From Bacillota bacterium (GTDB lineage: Bacteria; Bacillota; TC1), in NCBI GenBank assembly GCA_028683955.1, contig JAQUGR010000001.1, positions 327,527-391,526 on the forward strand: 64,000 nucleotides of DNA, read 5' to 3'. A model generated the notes under the pieces. The model had not been told where the DNA came from and searched no databases. It saw only the letters and a list, made by a program, of their open reading frames with translations. Each line of letters starts with the position of its first letter. Position 1 is the stretch's first letter. The position numbers and the translations under genes are program-made. Positions 45,608-54,612 of the stretch are shown here, piece by piece.

Positions 45608-47481
45608 TGCTTAAAAAAGTTAAATTAGTTTTTCTTGTGCTATTTAGTTTTATATTTTTTCTTGGCTTTACTAATAATGTTAAGGCAAGTAATTTTGTAA
45701 TTGATCAATATAATGTCAATATAGAAGTTACTAAGGAAAATAATTATCTAGTTATAGAAGATATTAATGCAGACTTTTTATATGAATCACATGGAATTTA
45801 TAGATATATTCCATTTCGATTTCCTAATCGACCAGATTTATATTCTAAAATAGAAAATGTTATTATTCCAAATTACAATTATGAAAAAAGTACCACTGAA
45901 CAATATGGCTATAAATTTTTGAATCTTAAAATTGGTGATGCTGATAAGACATTAATTGGTAAACAACAATATGTTATTCAATATGATTATTTAGTAGGTA
46001 AATTTGCTGGTGATCAATATATTGCTTATAATTTAATGGGGAATATGTCAACTCAAATCCTAAAAGGTACTTTTAAAATAAAATTACCCTACAAGGTAAA
46101 TGCTGATGATATTAAATTTTTTCAAGGAGAAATGGGTTCAAATTATGAACCGAAAGTAGAGTACCAATATATTGAAGATAGCACAGGATATTATATTGAA
46201 GGTAAAACAACTGAGGCTATAGGTGATTCAGAATATTTAACAGTTTTTATACCAGTTGATGATTCATATTTTGTTGGAGCACCAGTATTAAAATCATGGT
46301 ATCAACAAACATATATAGGTATGTTAGCTCTTGCTATTTTAGTTTTATCACTAAGTATTTATTTGTGGTATCGTTTTGGTAGAGATAAAAAAATCGTTGA
46401 AGTTATCGAATTTTATCCGCCTGAAAATTTAACCCCATTAGAGGTTTCTCAAATATATAAAGAAGTAAACCCTCAGTTGGTAACTGTTAGTCAAATTAAA
46501 GAATGTACTTCCTTGTTTTATTATTTAGCTAATAAAGGTTATATTATTATTAATTTTACTGAAAAAAAAGATTTTAACTTTGAGAAAACTGATAAAGTTT
46601 TAGAAAATGAAGAAAATCATGTTAAAGTTTTTTATGATCAGATTTTTAAAGATAAGAACATTGTAACTAAAGCTGATTTAGAAGAAACTTTGTATAGTGC
46701 AGCCAGTACAGCAATAGTAGCGGTTAAAGATCGCAAATTAGTTGATTCAAAATCACTTGTTATGAGGGTTTTGATTTTTGGAGCTAGTCTGTTGCCAATA
46801 ATATTTTCAATAGTTACATTTTTCGATCATTTTAATACATTACTTGTATTTGCGATTGGATTTTTAGTGATTATTGGATCAATATTAAATATTGTTTTAA
46901 GCTATAATTTAGAAAAATCAGTTTCAGGTATTAAAAAAGGTAAAGGTATATTTGCAGTTGCATTATTTTTAATTATAACCATAACAACATTTATTATTTT
47001 TATTGTAGCTAATTTATATTCATTTGTTTTGATATATATGATAGTACAGTTGAGTTTAGTAGTTGCAATGTTTATAAAGAAAAGAAATGATAGTGCAATA
47101 ATTTTATTGGGTAGGATTAAAGGATTTAGACAATTTATAGAAGTGGCAAGAAAAAATGAGCTTGAAAAGCTCATTGAGGAAAATCCATATTATTTCTTTG
47201 ATGTATTGCCATATGCACATGTGCTTGGAGTTTCTAAAATTTTTGCTAATAAATTTGACGGAATAGATATGGTTACACCACAATATTATCAAAGCAACAA
47301 TACATTGTTGAGTTATGGCCTATTATACAATAATCTTTATATAATGAATAATATGGCTCAAGCTAGTTATTTGCACAACCAACAAGTTAACAGTAAAAAT
47401 TTTGGTGGTGGTGGAGGTTTCTCCGGCGGTGGTGGATTTTCCGGTGGCGGATTTGGTGGCGGTGGCGGTGGTTCTTGGTAG
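45607..47481 (+). CDS. DUF2207 membrane protein with glycine-rich tail
   Basis: 624 residues: signal peptide (about 1-27), an extracellular DUF2207 domain (about 28-225; HGIYRYIPFRFPNRPDLYS), a membrane helix at about 236-256, a cytosolic winged-helix-like part (PPENLTPLEVSQIYKEVNPQ), a cluster of three or four membrane helices (about 378-475), and a tail made almost only of Gly, Phe and Ser ending in Trp. The tail raises local GC content sharply. Gly-rich tails are usual in this family. Partner of LemA; the role is unknown, probably in the cell envelope. Confidence 0.87.
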   Translation: MLKKVKLVFLVLFSFIFFLGFTNNVKASNFVIDQYNVNIEVTKENNYLVIEDINADFLYESHGIYRYIPFRFPNRPDLYSKIENVIIPNYNYEKSTTEQYGYKFLNLKIGDADKTLIGKQQYVIQYDYLVGKFAGDQYIAYNLMGNMSTQILKGTFKIKLPYKVNADDIKFFQGEMGSNYEPKVEYQYIEDSTGYYIEGKTTEAIGDSEYLTVFIPVDDSYFVGAPVLKSWYQQTYIGMLALAILVLSLSIYLWYRFGRDKKIVEVIEFYPPENLTPLEVSQIYKEVNPQLVTVSQIKECTSLFYYLANKGYIIINFTEKKDFNFEKTDKVLENEENHVKVFYDQIFKDKNIVTKADLEETLYSAASTAIVAVKDRKLVDSKSLVMRVLIFGASLLPIIFSIVTFFDHFNTLLVFAIGFLVIIGSILNIVLSYNLEKSVSGIKKGKGIFAVALFLIITITTFIIFIVANLYSFVLIYMIVQLSLVVAMFIKKRNDSAIILLGRIKGFRQFIEVARKNELEKLIEENPYYFFDVLPYAHVLGVSKIFANKFDGIDMVTPQYYQSNNTLLSYGLLYNNLYIMNNMAQASYLHNQQVNSKNFGGGGGFSGGGGFSGGGFGGGGGGSW

Positions 47482-47709
47482 TTATTTTGTGATTTTATGA
47501 ATCATATCATAATTTACATCATATTGTTTAACCAAGGATTCTACTTCAGTTTGATCGATATTTTTAAACCTAGCAGCAATCCCACAATTATGTGTAAGCT
47601 CTCTAGGTACTGGTACCAACCAAAAAGGTAGAGTATTTTTCAATACTTCCTCAAAGTTTAAAGCATCATTTGTTGTTTTGAAAGTTACATATATATATAT
47701 CAAGTTCAA
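47482..47709 (-). CDS. DUF3343 putative Se/S carrier-like protein
   Basis: A 75-residue protein of the DUF3343 family, described as putative selenium/sulfur carrier-like. It has the pattern YVTFKTTNDALNFEEVL, PVPRELTHNCGIAARF with a single conserved Cys in the NCGIA motif. Start is TTG at 47709 with GAGGGGG next to it on the - strand. It is divergent from a cysteine-desulfurase-like gene 37 bases away, which suggests sulfur or selenium transfer between the two (inference). It ends tail to tail with the DUF2207 gene. Confidence 0.85.
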   Translation of the reverse strand: MNLIYIYVTFKTTNDALNFEEVLKNTLPFWLVPVPRELTHNCGIAARFKNIDQTEVESLVKQYDVNYDMIHKITK

Positions 47710-47723
47710 CCCCCCTCGACATA

Positions 47724-47729
47724 ATTATA
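47724..47729 (-). promoter_or_regulatory. Possible -10 element for the DUF3343 gene
   Basis: TATAAT on the - strand in the 37-base divergent gap. The implied leader is very short (about 8 bases) and would partly overlap the ribosome site, so this is tentative. Confidence 0.3.
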
Positions 47730-47746
47730 CATAGGAGATGATAAAA

Positions 47747-48895
47747 ATGAAAGTTTATTTAGATTACAGTGCAACAAGTTTTAAAAAGCCAAATGAGGTT
47801 TTTAAAAAAATTGAGGAGTTTTACAAATCAAATAATACCAATCCAGGTAGAGGTGGCTATCAGTTAGCACTAGAAGCTGGAAAGATGGTATTAAGCACAA
47901 GAAATCAAATCAAATCCTTGTTTAATGTGGGTATAAAAGATCATGTTGTATTTACAAAAAATGTAACAGAGTCTCTTAATGTTGCTATTAAAGGTTTAGT
48001 CAAACAAGGAGATCATGTTTTAATAAGTTCTATAGAACATAATAGTGTATACAGAGTAGTTGAACACTTGAAAGAGCTTGGTGTAATTGATTATGATATT
48101 ATACAAGTAAATAAAGATGGAACATTTCCTTTAGATGATTTTAATAAATTATTTAGAGTTAATACTAATCTATGTATAATTAATCATGCATCAAATGTAT
48201 CAGGACATATAATGCCTGTTGAAGAAATTGGTAGAATTTGTCATGAATTTAATATTAAATTTCTAGTAGATGGCGCTCAAAGTGCAGGTATAATGCCGAT
48301 TGATTTTAAAGAATTGAATTGTGATGTATTTTGTTTTACAGGACATAAACATTTGATGGGACCTACAGGAATAGGTGGTTTCGTTGTTAAAGATGAATTA
48401 GCAAAAGATATTGGTACTTTAATTGATGGAGGAACAGGAAGTTTTTCTGAAGATAGTACTATGCCAAATGTCTTGCCAGATAGGTTTGAAGCTGGGACTT
48501 TAAATACAATAGGAATTGCAGGTCTTAATGGTGCTTTATCTTTTTTATTAAACCAAGATATTATTGATATGTTTATAAAGGAAAAAGAATTGCATGATAA
48601 GCTTTATGAAGGAATTAAGGACATTCCAGGAATAACTTTTTATGGAGATATGGAAGCTTATAAATTACCTGTAATATCTTTTAATATTAAAGGATTGGAT
48701 AGTGGAGAACTTGCTGGTTTACTTGATTATCAATATGGAATTATGTCAAGAAGTGGACTTCATTGTTCACCTCTTGCACATGAAACATTTAATAGTTTAG
48801 ATGGAAGTATTAGATTTTCTCTTGGCTATTTTAATACAAATGAAGAAATAGATTATGTTATTGATGTATTAAATAAATTAGGAAATTATAAATAG
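47747..48895 (+). CDS. Class V aminotransferase, cysteine desulfurase family
   Basis: 382-residue PLP enzyme of the branch often labelled cysteine desulfurase family protein (distinct from the IscS at 40391). Visible: VYLDYSATSFKKP, FTKNVTESLNVAIKG, SSIEHNSVYRVV, NHASNVSGHI, VDGAQSAG, FTGHKHLMGPTG (PLP Lys K201) and GLHCSPLAHE with the likely catalytic C340. ATG 47747 is chosen; the ATG at 47738 touches the AGGAG site. Divergent to the DUF3343 gene. Its last 18 bases overlap the end of deoC on the other strand. Confidence 0.92.
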   Translation: MKVYLDYSATSFKKPNEVFKKIEEFYKSNNTNPGRGGYQLALEAGKMVLSTRNQIKSLFNVGIKDHVVFTKNVTESLNVAIKGLVKQGDHVLISSIEHNSVYRVVEHLKELGVIDYDIIQVNKDGTFPLDDFNKLFRVNTNLCIINHASNVSGHIMPVEEIGRICHEFNIKFLVDGAQSAGIMPIDFKELNCDVFCFTGHKHLMGPTGIGGFVVKDELAKDIGTLIDGGTGSFSEDSTMPNVLPDRFEAGTLNTIGIAGLNGALSFLLNQDIIDMFIKEKELHDKLYEGIKDIPGITFYGDMEAYKLPVISFNIKGLDSGELAGLLDYQYGIMSRSGLHCSPLAHETFNSLDGSIRFSLGYFNTNEEIDYVIDVLNKLGNYK

Positions 48896-49531
48896 ATCTA
48901 AAATACTTTTAGAATTGCTTGAACCTATACGCTCAACACCATTTTCAATAAATGATAGAGCCTGTTCAAGTGTTCTTATGCCACCTGAAGCTTTTATTTT
49001 AGTGCTAGGAGCTCCTTGTTTTATTAAATTGATGTCTTCTATTGTAGCTCCCCTTGAACCAAATCCAGTGGAAGTTTTAACATAATCTGCTCCACTGTTT
49101 TCACAAATATTGCTAGCCGTTATGATTTCAGTTGGAGTTAAGAGACTTGTTTCAATAATAACTTTTAGAATATTATTAGGCATTAATTTTTTTATAGCTT
49201 TTATTTCATTAGAGTAAAGTTGTAAATTACCATTCTTAATATGTGGAATAGTTGCAACTAAATCTATTTCATCTGTACCACTTTCTAGTGCTAGGTTAGC
49301 TTGACAAAGTTTACTTACTAGACCAGAATAACCTAAGGGAAAATCAATAACTGTAGCTATTTTTATATTTTTATTTATAGCTTTGGCTGTTTCAATATAC
49401 ATTGGTGGAATGCAAATTGTATTAAATTCATTTTCTTGATATTCTTGAATTAAAATTTCAAGATCTTTTTCTGTCATATTTTGTTTTAGTAATGTATGAT
49501 CAAAATATTTTGCTAATTCTTTTGTTTTCAT
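48878..49531 (-). CDS. deoC: Deoxyribose-phosphate aldolase
   Basis: Cleaves 2-deoxyribose-5-phosphate to glyceraldehyde-3-phosphate and acetaldehyde, in deoxynucleoside breakdown. 217 residues: DHTLLKQNMT, IDFPLGYSG, EIDLVATI, the Schiff-base Lys K152 in GADYVKTSTGFG and K180 in KASGGIRT. Complete and normal in length. It stands alone on the - strand without other deo genes, with AGGAGA before its ATG, and converges on the class V aminotransferase gene with an 18-base overlap. Confidence 0.96.
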   Translation of the reverse strand: MKTKELAKYFDHTLLKQNMTEKDLEILIQEYQENEFNTICIPPMYIETAKAINKNIKIATVIDFPLGYSGLVSKLCQANLALESGTDEIDLVATIPHIKNGNLQLYSNEIKAIKKLMPNNILKVIIETSLLTPTEIITASNICENSGADYVKTSTGFGSRGATIEDINLIKQGAPSTKIKASGGIRTLEQALSFIENGVERIGSSNSKSILDLFIIS

Positions 49532-49554
49532 TATTTTCTCCTAACTTTTTATAT

Positions 49555-49563
49555 ATTATATCA
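49555..49563 (-). promoter_or_regulatory. Extended -10 promoter for deoC
   Basis: On the - strand the bases read TGATATAAT, an extended -10, 24 bases before the deoC start. It lies in the divergent gap with the DUF554 gene. Confidence 0.5.
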
Positions 49564-49587
49564 TAGGAGACAGAATAGGGGTGTTAA

Positions 49588-50301
49588 ATGTTTGGAACTA
49601 TTATTAATGTTATAAGTATTTTCGTCGGAGGCCTAATTGGCCTTTTATTTCATAAAAAGAGTCCTAGAGTCCTTGGTGAAAGAATCATGGAAGGCTTTGG
49701 ACTCTTTGTAATTGTTATTGGTGTCAAAGGTGCTATGGAAGGGAATAATAGTATTTTATACATAGTATCAATTATATTAGGAGCCTTAATTGGTGAATCT
49801 TTTAAATTAGATAAGAAATTAAATAGTTTTACAGGACTATTAGAAAAAAAATTAGTTAAAAGTAAAAATGATGGTTTTAAAGAAGGTTTTATTACCACAA
49901 CTATTTTATTTTGTGTGGGAGCAATGGCAATTATTGGACCGATGAATGGAGTACTTAAAGGCGATTATGAAATATTAATGATTAAATCGACACTCGATGG
50001 TGTTACAGCTTTTATATTCGCATCAGCTTATGGTTTTTCAGTTTTATTATCTGCTGTAAGTGTTCTGATATACCAAGGTCTTGTATCATTACTTGCATAT
50101 CTTTTAAAAGATTTTTTATCTACAGAAACAATTAATAATTTTTCTGTAGTAGGTAGTTTACTAGTTGCAGGTATTGGGTTTAATCTTTTGAAATTATCTT
50201 CAAAGAGAATTAATGTCGTTAATTTACTTCCAGCTATTTTCATTCCAATACTTTATGAACCAATTAAAATAGCAATAGAATTTATAAAGGGTATAATTTA
50301 A
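49588..50301 (+). CDS. DUF554 membrane protein (YdfK/YqgA-like)
   Basis: 237-residue integral membrane protein with about seven helices and the DUF554 pattern: GTIINVISIFVGGLIGLLF, GLFVIVIGVKGAM, FVGAMAIIGP-like ILFCVGAMAIIGPMNG, and LKSTLDG-like MIKSTLDGVTAFIFASAYG. Function unknown, probably transport. Divergent from deoC; its last base is the first base of priA, so the two are translated in series. Confidence 0.87.
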   Translation: MFGTIINVISIFVGGLIGLLFHKKSPRVLGERIMEGFGLFVIVIGVKGAMEGNNSILYIVSIILGALIGESFKLDKKLNSFTGLLEKKLVKSKNDGFKEGFITTTILFCVGAMAIIGPMNGVLKGDYEILMIKSTLDGVTAFIFASAYGFSVLLSAVSVLIYQGLVSLLAYLLKDFLSTETINNFSVVGSLLVAGIGFNLLKLSSKRINVVNLLPAIFIPILYEPIKIAIEFIKGII

Positions 50302-52493
50302 TGTTTGTTGAAGTAGTTACATCTATAGAAGCAAGAAAATTAAATAAATTATTTACTTATGAAGTACCAATTGAAATAGAACAAAATATTGTAATAGGGC
50401 AGAATGTTACAGTTCCATTTGGTAAAGGTAATAAGGAAATATCTGCAATTATAATTAAAATACTTGCTAATGATTACAAGCCAATAATGAATCTTAAAAA
50501 AATAATAAAAATAAATCCAGCTCAAACAAGTTTAGATAAAAACTTATTGAAACTAGCTAGTTGGATTAGAGATAAATATTTTTTGTCTTTTTCATCTGTA
50601 CTGAAGTTGATGATGATTAAAAATATTAAAGTTAAAGCAGATTATAGTAATAAAAATATTTATATTACACAAAAAGGAATTTCTACAATTAGTACTCTAA
50701 GAAAATCAAAGAAAAAAGAGTTGCTTGAAACCTTAAAAGACAAAGATGGTTTATTATTTAATGATTTATTGGAGCAAGGTTATAGTAAAGCTGTTATTGT
50801 AGAAATGATTAAATCAGATTTATTAAAATTTGAAAACAAGTTGCTTGTATCTAATACTATCAATTTAAGTGTTAAACAAAAAGAAATATATAATCAAATT
50901 GAAAATGAACTAGATAAAGATAAATCTAATGAAGATTCTAGTATATTTTTGCTATTTGGGGCAACAGGCAGTGGTAAAACTGAAATATATTTTAAAGCTA
51001 TTCAACATACTTTAAAGAAAAACAAACAAGTAATTGTTCTATTACCTGAAATCAATTTAACTGAACAAATGATTGGAAGGTTTGAAAAGACTTTTCCAGA
51101 TAATGTAGTTAAGTGGCATAGTCAAATTACTAATGTCCAAAAAATGAAAGCATGGGAAGAACTAGTAAATAGGGATAAGAATATTATTATTGGTCCTAGA
51201 TCAGCGATATTTACAAAAATGAATAATGTAGGATTGATTATAGTTGATGAAGAACATGATGGTAGTTATTATCAGCAAAATTATCCAAACTATAACGCTA
51301 GAGATATAGCAATAATGAGAGGCCAGGTTGATGGCGCAACAGTAATCCTTGGTTCAGCAACTCCATCAGTTGATAGTATGGAAATGGTTAGCGAAGGAAA
51401 GTATAAGTTGCTGAGATTAGAAGAAAAATATCATGGTCAAGATAATCCAATTGTTGAACTAGTAGATATGGCTGAAGAATTACATAAAGGCAATTCAACT
51501 ATAATAAGTGATGCTCTTGATAGAGCTATTAAAAAGAAAATTGCTCAAGGAGAACAAATTCTTATTTTTATAAATCGTAGAGGTTACTATAATTTTTTAA
51601 TGTGTAGGGATTGTGGATATGTAATAAAATGCAAGAATTGCGATATTCCTTTAACTTATCATGAAAAAGAAAAAAAGTTAATTTGTCATTATTGTGATAA
51701 TAAAATTGATAAACAAGATAATTGTCCAAACTGTGGAAGTAAAAGAATAAGAGGAATTGGTTTAGGTACTGAACAAACACTAGAAATAATAAAAAAGAAA
51801 TATCCAACTTTAAATGTAGAACGTTTAGATAGTGATATTAGAGGTGGTAATACCAAGAAAAAGTCAATAATACAAGACTATAAGGACAAGAAAATTGATA
51901 TCCTTATAGGAACACAAATAATTGCTAAAGGGATAGATTTTCCAAATGTTGGTCTTATTGGTATACTATTAGGTGATATGTCACTCAATTTTCCAGATTA
52001 TAGGGCGAGAGAATGGACTTTTCAGTTATTAATGCAGGTAATAGGTAGAACTAGTAGACGTGATAAAAAAGGGGAAGTCATATTACAAACTTATCATCCC
52101 TCTGATATAATATATAGTGATATAAAAACTTTTAATTATTCTAATTTTTACAACAAAGAGTTGAAATTTAGAAAAAGGCATAATTATCCACCTTTTGGAG
52201 AAATTATTAAATTACAATTTCAAGGTTTGAATAGAGATGATCTAATAGAATTAATATGGGACAGTTATAAAAGTCTTAATTTGAAATTTGAAGCAAAAGA
52301 AATATTTAAACCAAAGCCAAATAGAATTGAAAAGTACAATGGAATTTGGAGATGGGAAATAATTATAAAATTTGATAGAAATAAATTAGAAGAGAAAGAA
52401 CAATATTTAAAAGATTTTATGAAAAATTTTTATATAATTAATAATAATAAAGAAATGGTCTATATTGAAAGAAATCCTTATGGACTAATATAG
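50301..52493 (+). CDS. priA: Primosomal protein N-prime, replication restart helicase
   Basis: Superfamily 2 helicase that reloads the replisome at stalled forks. 730 residues: N-terminal DNA-binding domain, Walker A GATGSGKT (220-227), Walker B VDEEHDGSYYQQ, GSATPSVDSM, a zinc-binding insert with paired cysteines (CRDCGY, CKNCDIPL, CHYCDNK, CPNCGSKRIRGIG), and the helicase C-terminal half (DSDIRGG, QIIAKGIDFPNVGL, QVIGRTSRRDKKGEV). It opens the priA-def-fmt order typical of Firmicutes. Confidence 0.96.
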   Translation: MFVEVVTSIEARKLNKLFTYEVPIEIEQNIVIGQNVTVPFGKGNKEISAIIIKILANDYKPIMNLKKIIKINPAQTSLDKNLLKLASWIRDKYFLSFSSVLKLMMIKNIKVKADYSNKNIYITQKGISTISTLRKSKKKELLETLKDKDGLLFNDLLEQGYSKAVIVEMIKSDLLKFENKLLVSNTINLSVKQKEIYNQIENELDKDKSNEDSSIFLLFGATGSGKTEIYFKAIQHTLKKNKQVIVLLPEINLTEQMIGRFEKTFPDNVVKWHSQITNVQKMKAWEELVNRDKNIIIGPRSAIFTKMNNVGLIIVDEEHDGSYYQQNYPNYNARDIAIMRGQVDGATVILGSATPSVDSMEMVSEGKYKLLRLEEKYHGQDNPIVELVDMAEELHKGNSTIISDALDRAIKKKIAQGEQILIFINRRGYYNFLMCRDCGYVIKCKNCDIPLTYHEKEKKLICHYCDNKIDKQDNCPNCGSKRIRGIGLGTEQTLEIIKKKYPTLNVERLDSDIRGGNTKKKSIIQDYKDKKIDILIGTQIIAKGIDFPNVGLIGILLGDMSLNFPDYRAREWTFQLLMQVIGRTSRRDKKGEVILQTYHPSDIIYSDIKTFNYSNFYNKELKFRKRHNYPPFGEIIKLQFQGLNRDDLIELIWDSYKSLNLKFEAKEIFKPKPNRIEKYNGIWRWEIIIKFDRNKLEEKEQYLKDFMKNFYIINNNKEMVYIERNPYGLI

Positions 52494-52501
52494 GAGGAAA
52501 A

Positions 52502-52960
52502 ATGGCGATTTATCAAATTGTAACAATTGGCGATGATATTTTAAGAGATAAAGCAAAAAAAGTAACAAAATTCGATGAAAGAATCTATAAACTATTAAAT
52601 AATATGATGGAAACTTTAATTAAAGAAGATGGAGTTGGATTAGCAGCTCCTCAAATTGGAGTGTCAAAAAGAGTAATTATTGCTTTTAAAGAAGATGAAG
52701 ATAAAATTATAGAAGTGATAAACCCTGAGATTATTAGTTCTAGTGGTGAAGAGTGTGGAGAAGAAGGGTGTTTAAGTGTTCCTGGTAAAGTAGGTCTTGT
52801 TAAAAGAGCTAAAGACATAGTTGTTATTGGTCAAAATGCTAAAGGTGAATCTATTCAATATAAAGCTTCTGGCATGTTTGCAAGAATACTTCAACATGAA
52901 ATTGATCATTTGAACGGAATACTTTTTATTGATAAAGTAGAGAAGGTTGAGAAATATTAA
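52502..52960 (+). CDS. def: Peptide deformylase
   Basis: Removes the N-formyl group from new proteins. 152 residues with the three active-site motifs GVGLAAPQIG, EEGCLSVP (metal ligand C90) and QHEIDHLNG (H132, E133, H136). Normal type 1 clostridial length. ATG after GGAGG; its stop shares a base with the fmt start. Confidence 0.97.
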   Translation: MAIYQIVTIGDDILRDKAKKVTKFDERIYKLLNNMMETLIKEDGVGLAAPQIGVSKRVIIAFKEDEDKIIEVINPEIISSSGEECGEEGCLSVPGKVGLVKRAKDIVVIGQNAKGESIQYKASGMFARILQHEIDHLNGILFIDKVEKVEKY

Positions 52961-53910
52961 TGAATATTGTTTTTTTTGGAACAAGTGAATTTGCAATTAA
53001 TAGTTTAGAAGCTTTAAATAAAAGTAAGCATAAAATATTATGTGTAGTAACTCAACCGGATTCAAAAAGAGACAGAGGTCATAAATTGCATTTTTCTAAA
53101 GTTAAAGAAAAAGCAATTGAACTTGGACTAAATATTTATCAAACTGAAAATATTAATGATGATCAATCTGAAAAGTTTTTAAAAAGTTTGAATGCTGATA
53201 TTTTCATAGTTATTTCATTTGGTGCTTTATTAAAAAATAATATTTTAAAATTAAGTAAATATAAGGCTATTAATGTACATCCTTCCATATTACCCTATTA
53301 TAGAGGAGCTGCTCCTATACAAAGAACTATTATGAATGGTGAAATATCAACTGGTGTGACGATTATGGAAATGACAGATAGACTTGATGCAGGTGATATA
53401 ATATTACAAAAAGTTCGTGATATAGAAAATAATTGGAATTATGGAGATTTAACTGAAATTTTATCAAAGGACGGAGCTATATTATTACTTGAGGCTATAG
53501 ATTTGATTGAAAAAGGAAAAGAACACAAAGTTGTTCAAAATGAAGAACTTCATACATATGCAAAAAAAATTAAAAATGAAGAAAAATATTTGAATTTAAA
53601 GGCAGACTCAATAGAGTTAGTTAATACTATAAGAGGTCTTACCCCAAAAATAACTCCACTTCTTGTTTTTCATAATCATTTATTAGGTATAATTGATGTC
53701 GAAGAAGGTGTTGACTCATATACATCGGGAGTAGTTGGTGAAGTAGTTGAAATCGATAAAAAACAAGGCATTTTAGTAAAATGTGGTAAGGGTACTATAT
53801 GGATTAAAAAATTAAAACCAGAAGGTAAAAATGCAATGAGCTTCAAAGATTTTATTAATGGCAATAAAATAAATGTTGGGGATATTTTGATAAACAAAGA
53901 GGAGATATAA
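52960..53910 (+). CDS. fmt: Methionyl-tRNA formyltransferase
   Basis: Formylates initiator Met-tRNA using 10-formyltetrahydrofolate. 316 residues: IVFFGTSEFAINSLEAL, TQPDSKRDRGHKLHFS, the catalytic stretch INVHPSILPYYRGAAPIQR with Asn, His, and downstream Asp in TIMEMTDRLDAGDII, and a C-terminal OB-like domain. Next to def, its functional partner. The next gene starts at the following base. Confidence 0.97.
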   Translation: MNIVFFGTSEFAINSLEALNKSKHKILCVVTQPDSKRDRGHKLHFSKVKEKAIELGLNIYQTENINDDQSEKFLKSLNADIFIVISFGALLKNNILKLSKYKAINVHPSILPYYRGAAPIQRTIMNGEISTGVTIMEMTDRLDAGDIILQKVRDIENNWNYGDLTEILSKDGAILLLEAIDLIEKGKEHKVVQNEELHTYAKKIKNEEKYLNLKADSIELVNTIRGLTPKITPLLVFHNHLLGIIDVEEGVDSYTSGVVGEVVEIDKKQGILVKCGKGTIWIKKLKPEGKNAMSFKDFINGNKINVGDILINKEEI

Positions 53911-54612
53911 ATGGATTTATATTATTTATTTTCAGGTGGGAATGTATATATAACTATAATTATGGTTGTAACATTACTATTTTCATTCTATGCACAGTAT
54001 AAAGTTAAGAGTACATTTAATAATTATAAAAGCATACCAAATTCAAAAAATATAACAGGAGAAATGTTGGCATTAGAATTGAAAAATAAATTCCAAATGT
54101 CTTATTTAGGAATTGAAAGGGTAGGTGGTTACCTTAGTGATCACTATAATCCTAAGAGTAAATCATTAGGTTTAAGCCAAGAAGTTGCTAATAAAAGTAC
54201 TGTAGCTTCTTTAGCTATTGTTGCTCATGAAATGGGTCATGCTAAACAAGATGCTGATAACATGTTATTTCTAAAACTAAGGAATAACATGTTTCCTATA
54301 ACTAATATTGCATCTAATATGGCAATACCTATTTTTTTCTTTGGATTAATATTCAATTCTAATAATTTAATGAATTTGGGTATAATTCTTTTTGCATTAG
54401 TTAGTTTGTTTTATGTTATTACATTACCGATTGAAATAAATGCTTCAAAAAGAGGCTTAAATATGTTGAAAGAAGGACAATATTTAAATGAAGGAGAGAT
54501 AAAAGGTGCTAGAGCAGTCTTATCTGCTGCAGCTCTAACATATATTGCCGCACTTGCATCTTCAGTAGCGACTTTATTGAGATTAATGTTTTTGAGGTCA
54601 AGAAATGATTAG
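53911..54612 (+). CDS. YugP-type membrane zinc metallopeptidase
   Basis: 233 residues, with an N-terminal membrane helix, a zinc-protease motif HEMGH (H106, E107, H110) inside VASLAIVAHEMGHAKQDAD, and two or three further membrane helices (about 128-180 and 205-228). This is the neutral zinc metallopeptidase family of B. subtilis YugP; substrates are unknown. It lies between fmt and rlmN, where rsmB is often found in related genomes, and overlaps rlmN by 8 bases. Confidence 0.9.
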   Translation: MDLYYLFSGGNVYITIIMVVTLLFSFYAQYKVKSTFNNYKSIPNSKNITGEMLALELKNKFQMSYLGIERVGGYLSDHYNPKSKSLGLSQEVANKSTVASLAIVAHEMGHAKQDADNMLFLKLRNNMFPITNIASNMAIPIFFFGLIFNSNNLMNLGIILFALVSLFYVITLPIEINASKRGLNMLKEGQYLNEGEIKGARAVLSAAALTYIAALASSVATLLRLMFLRSRND

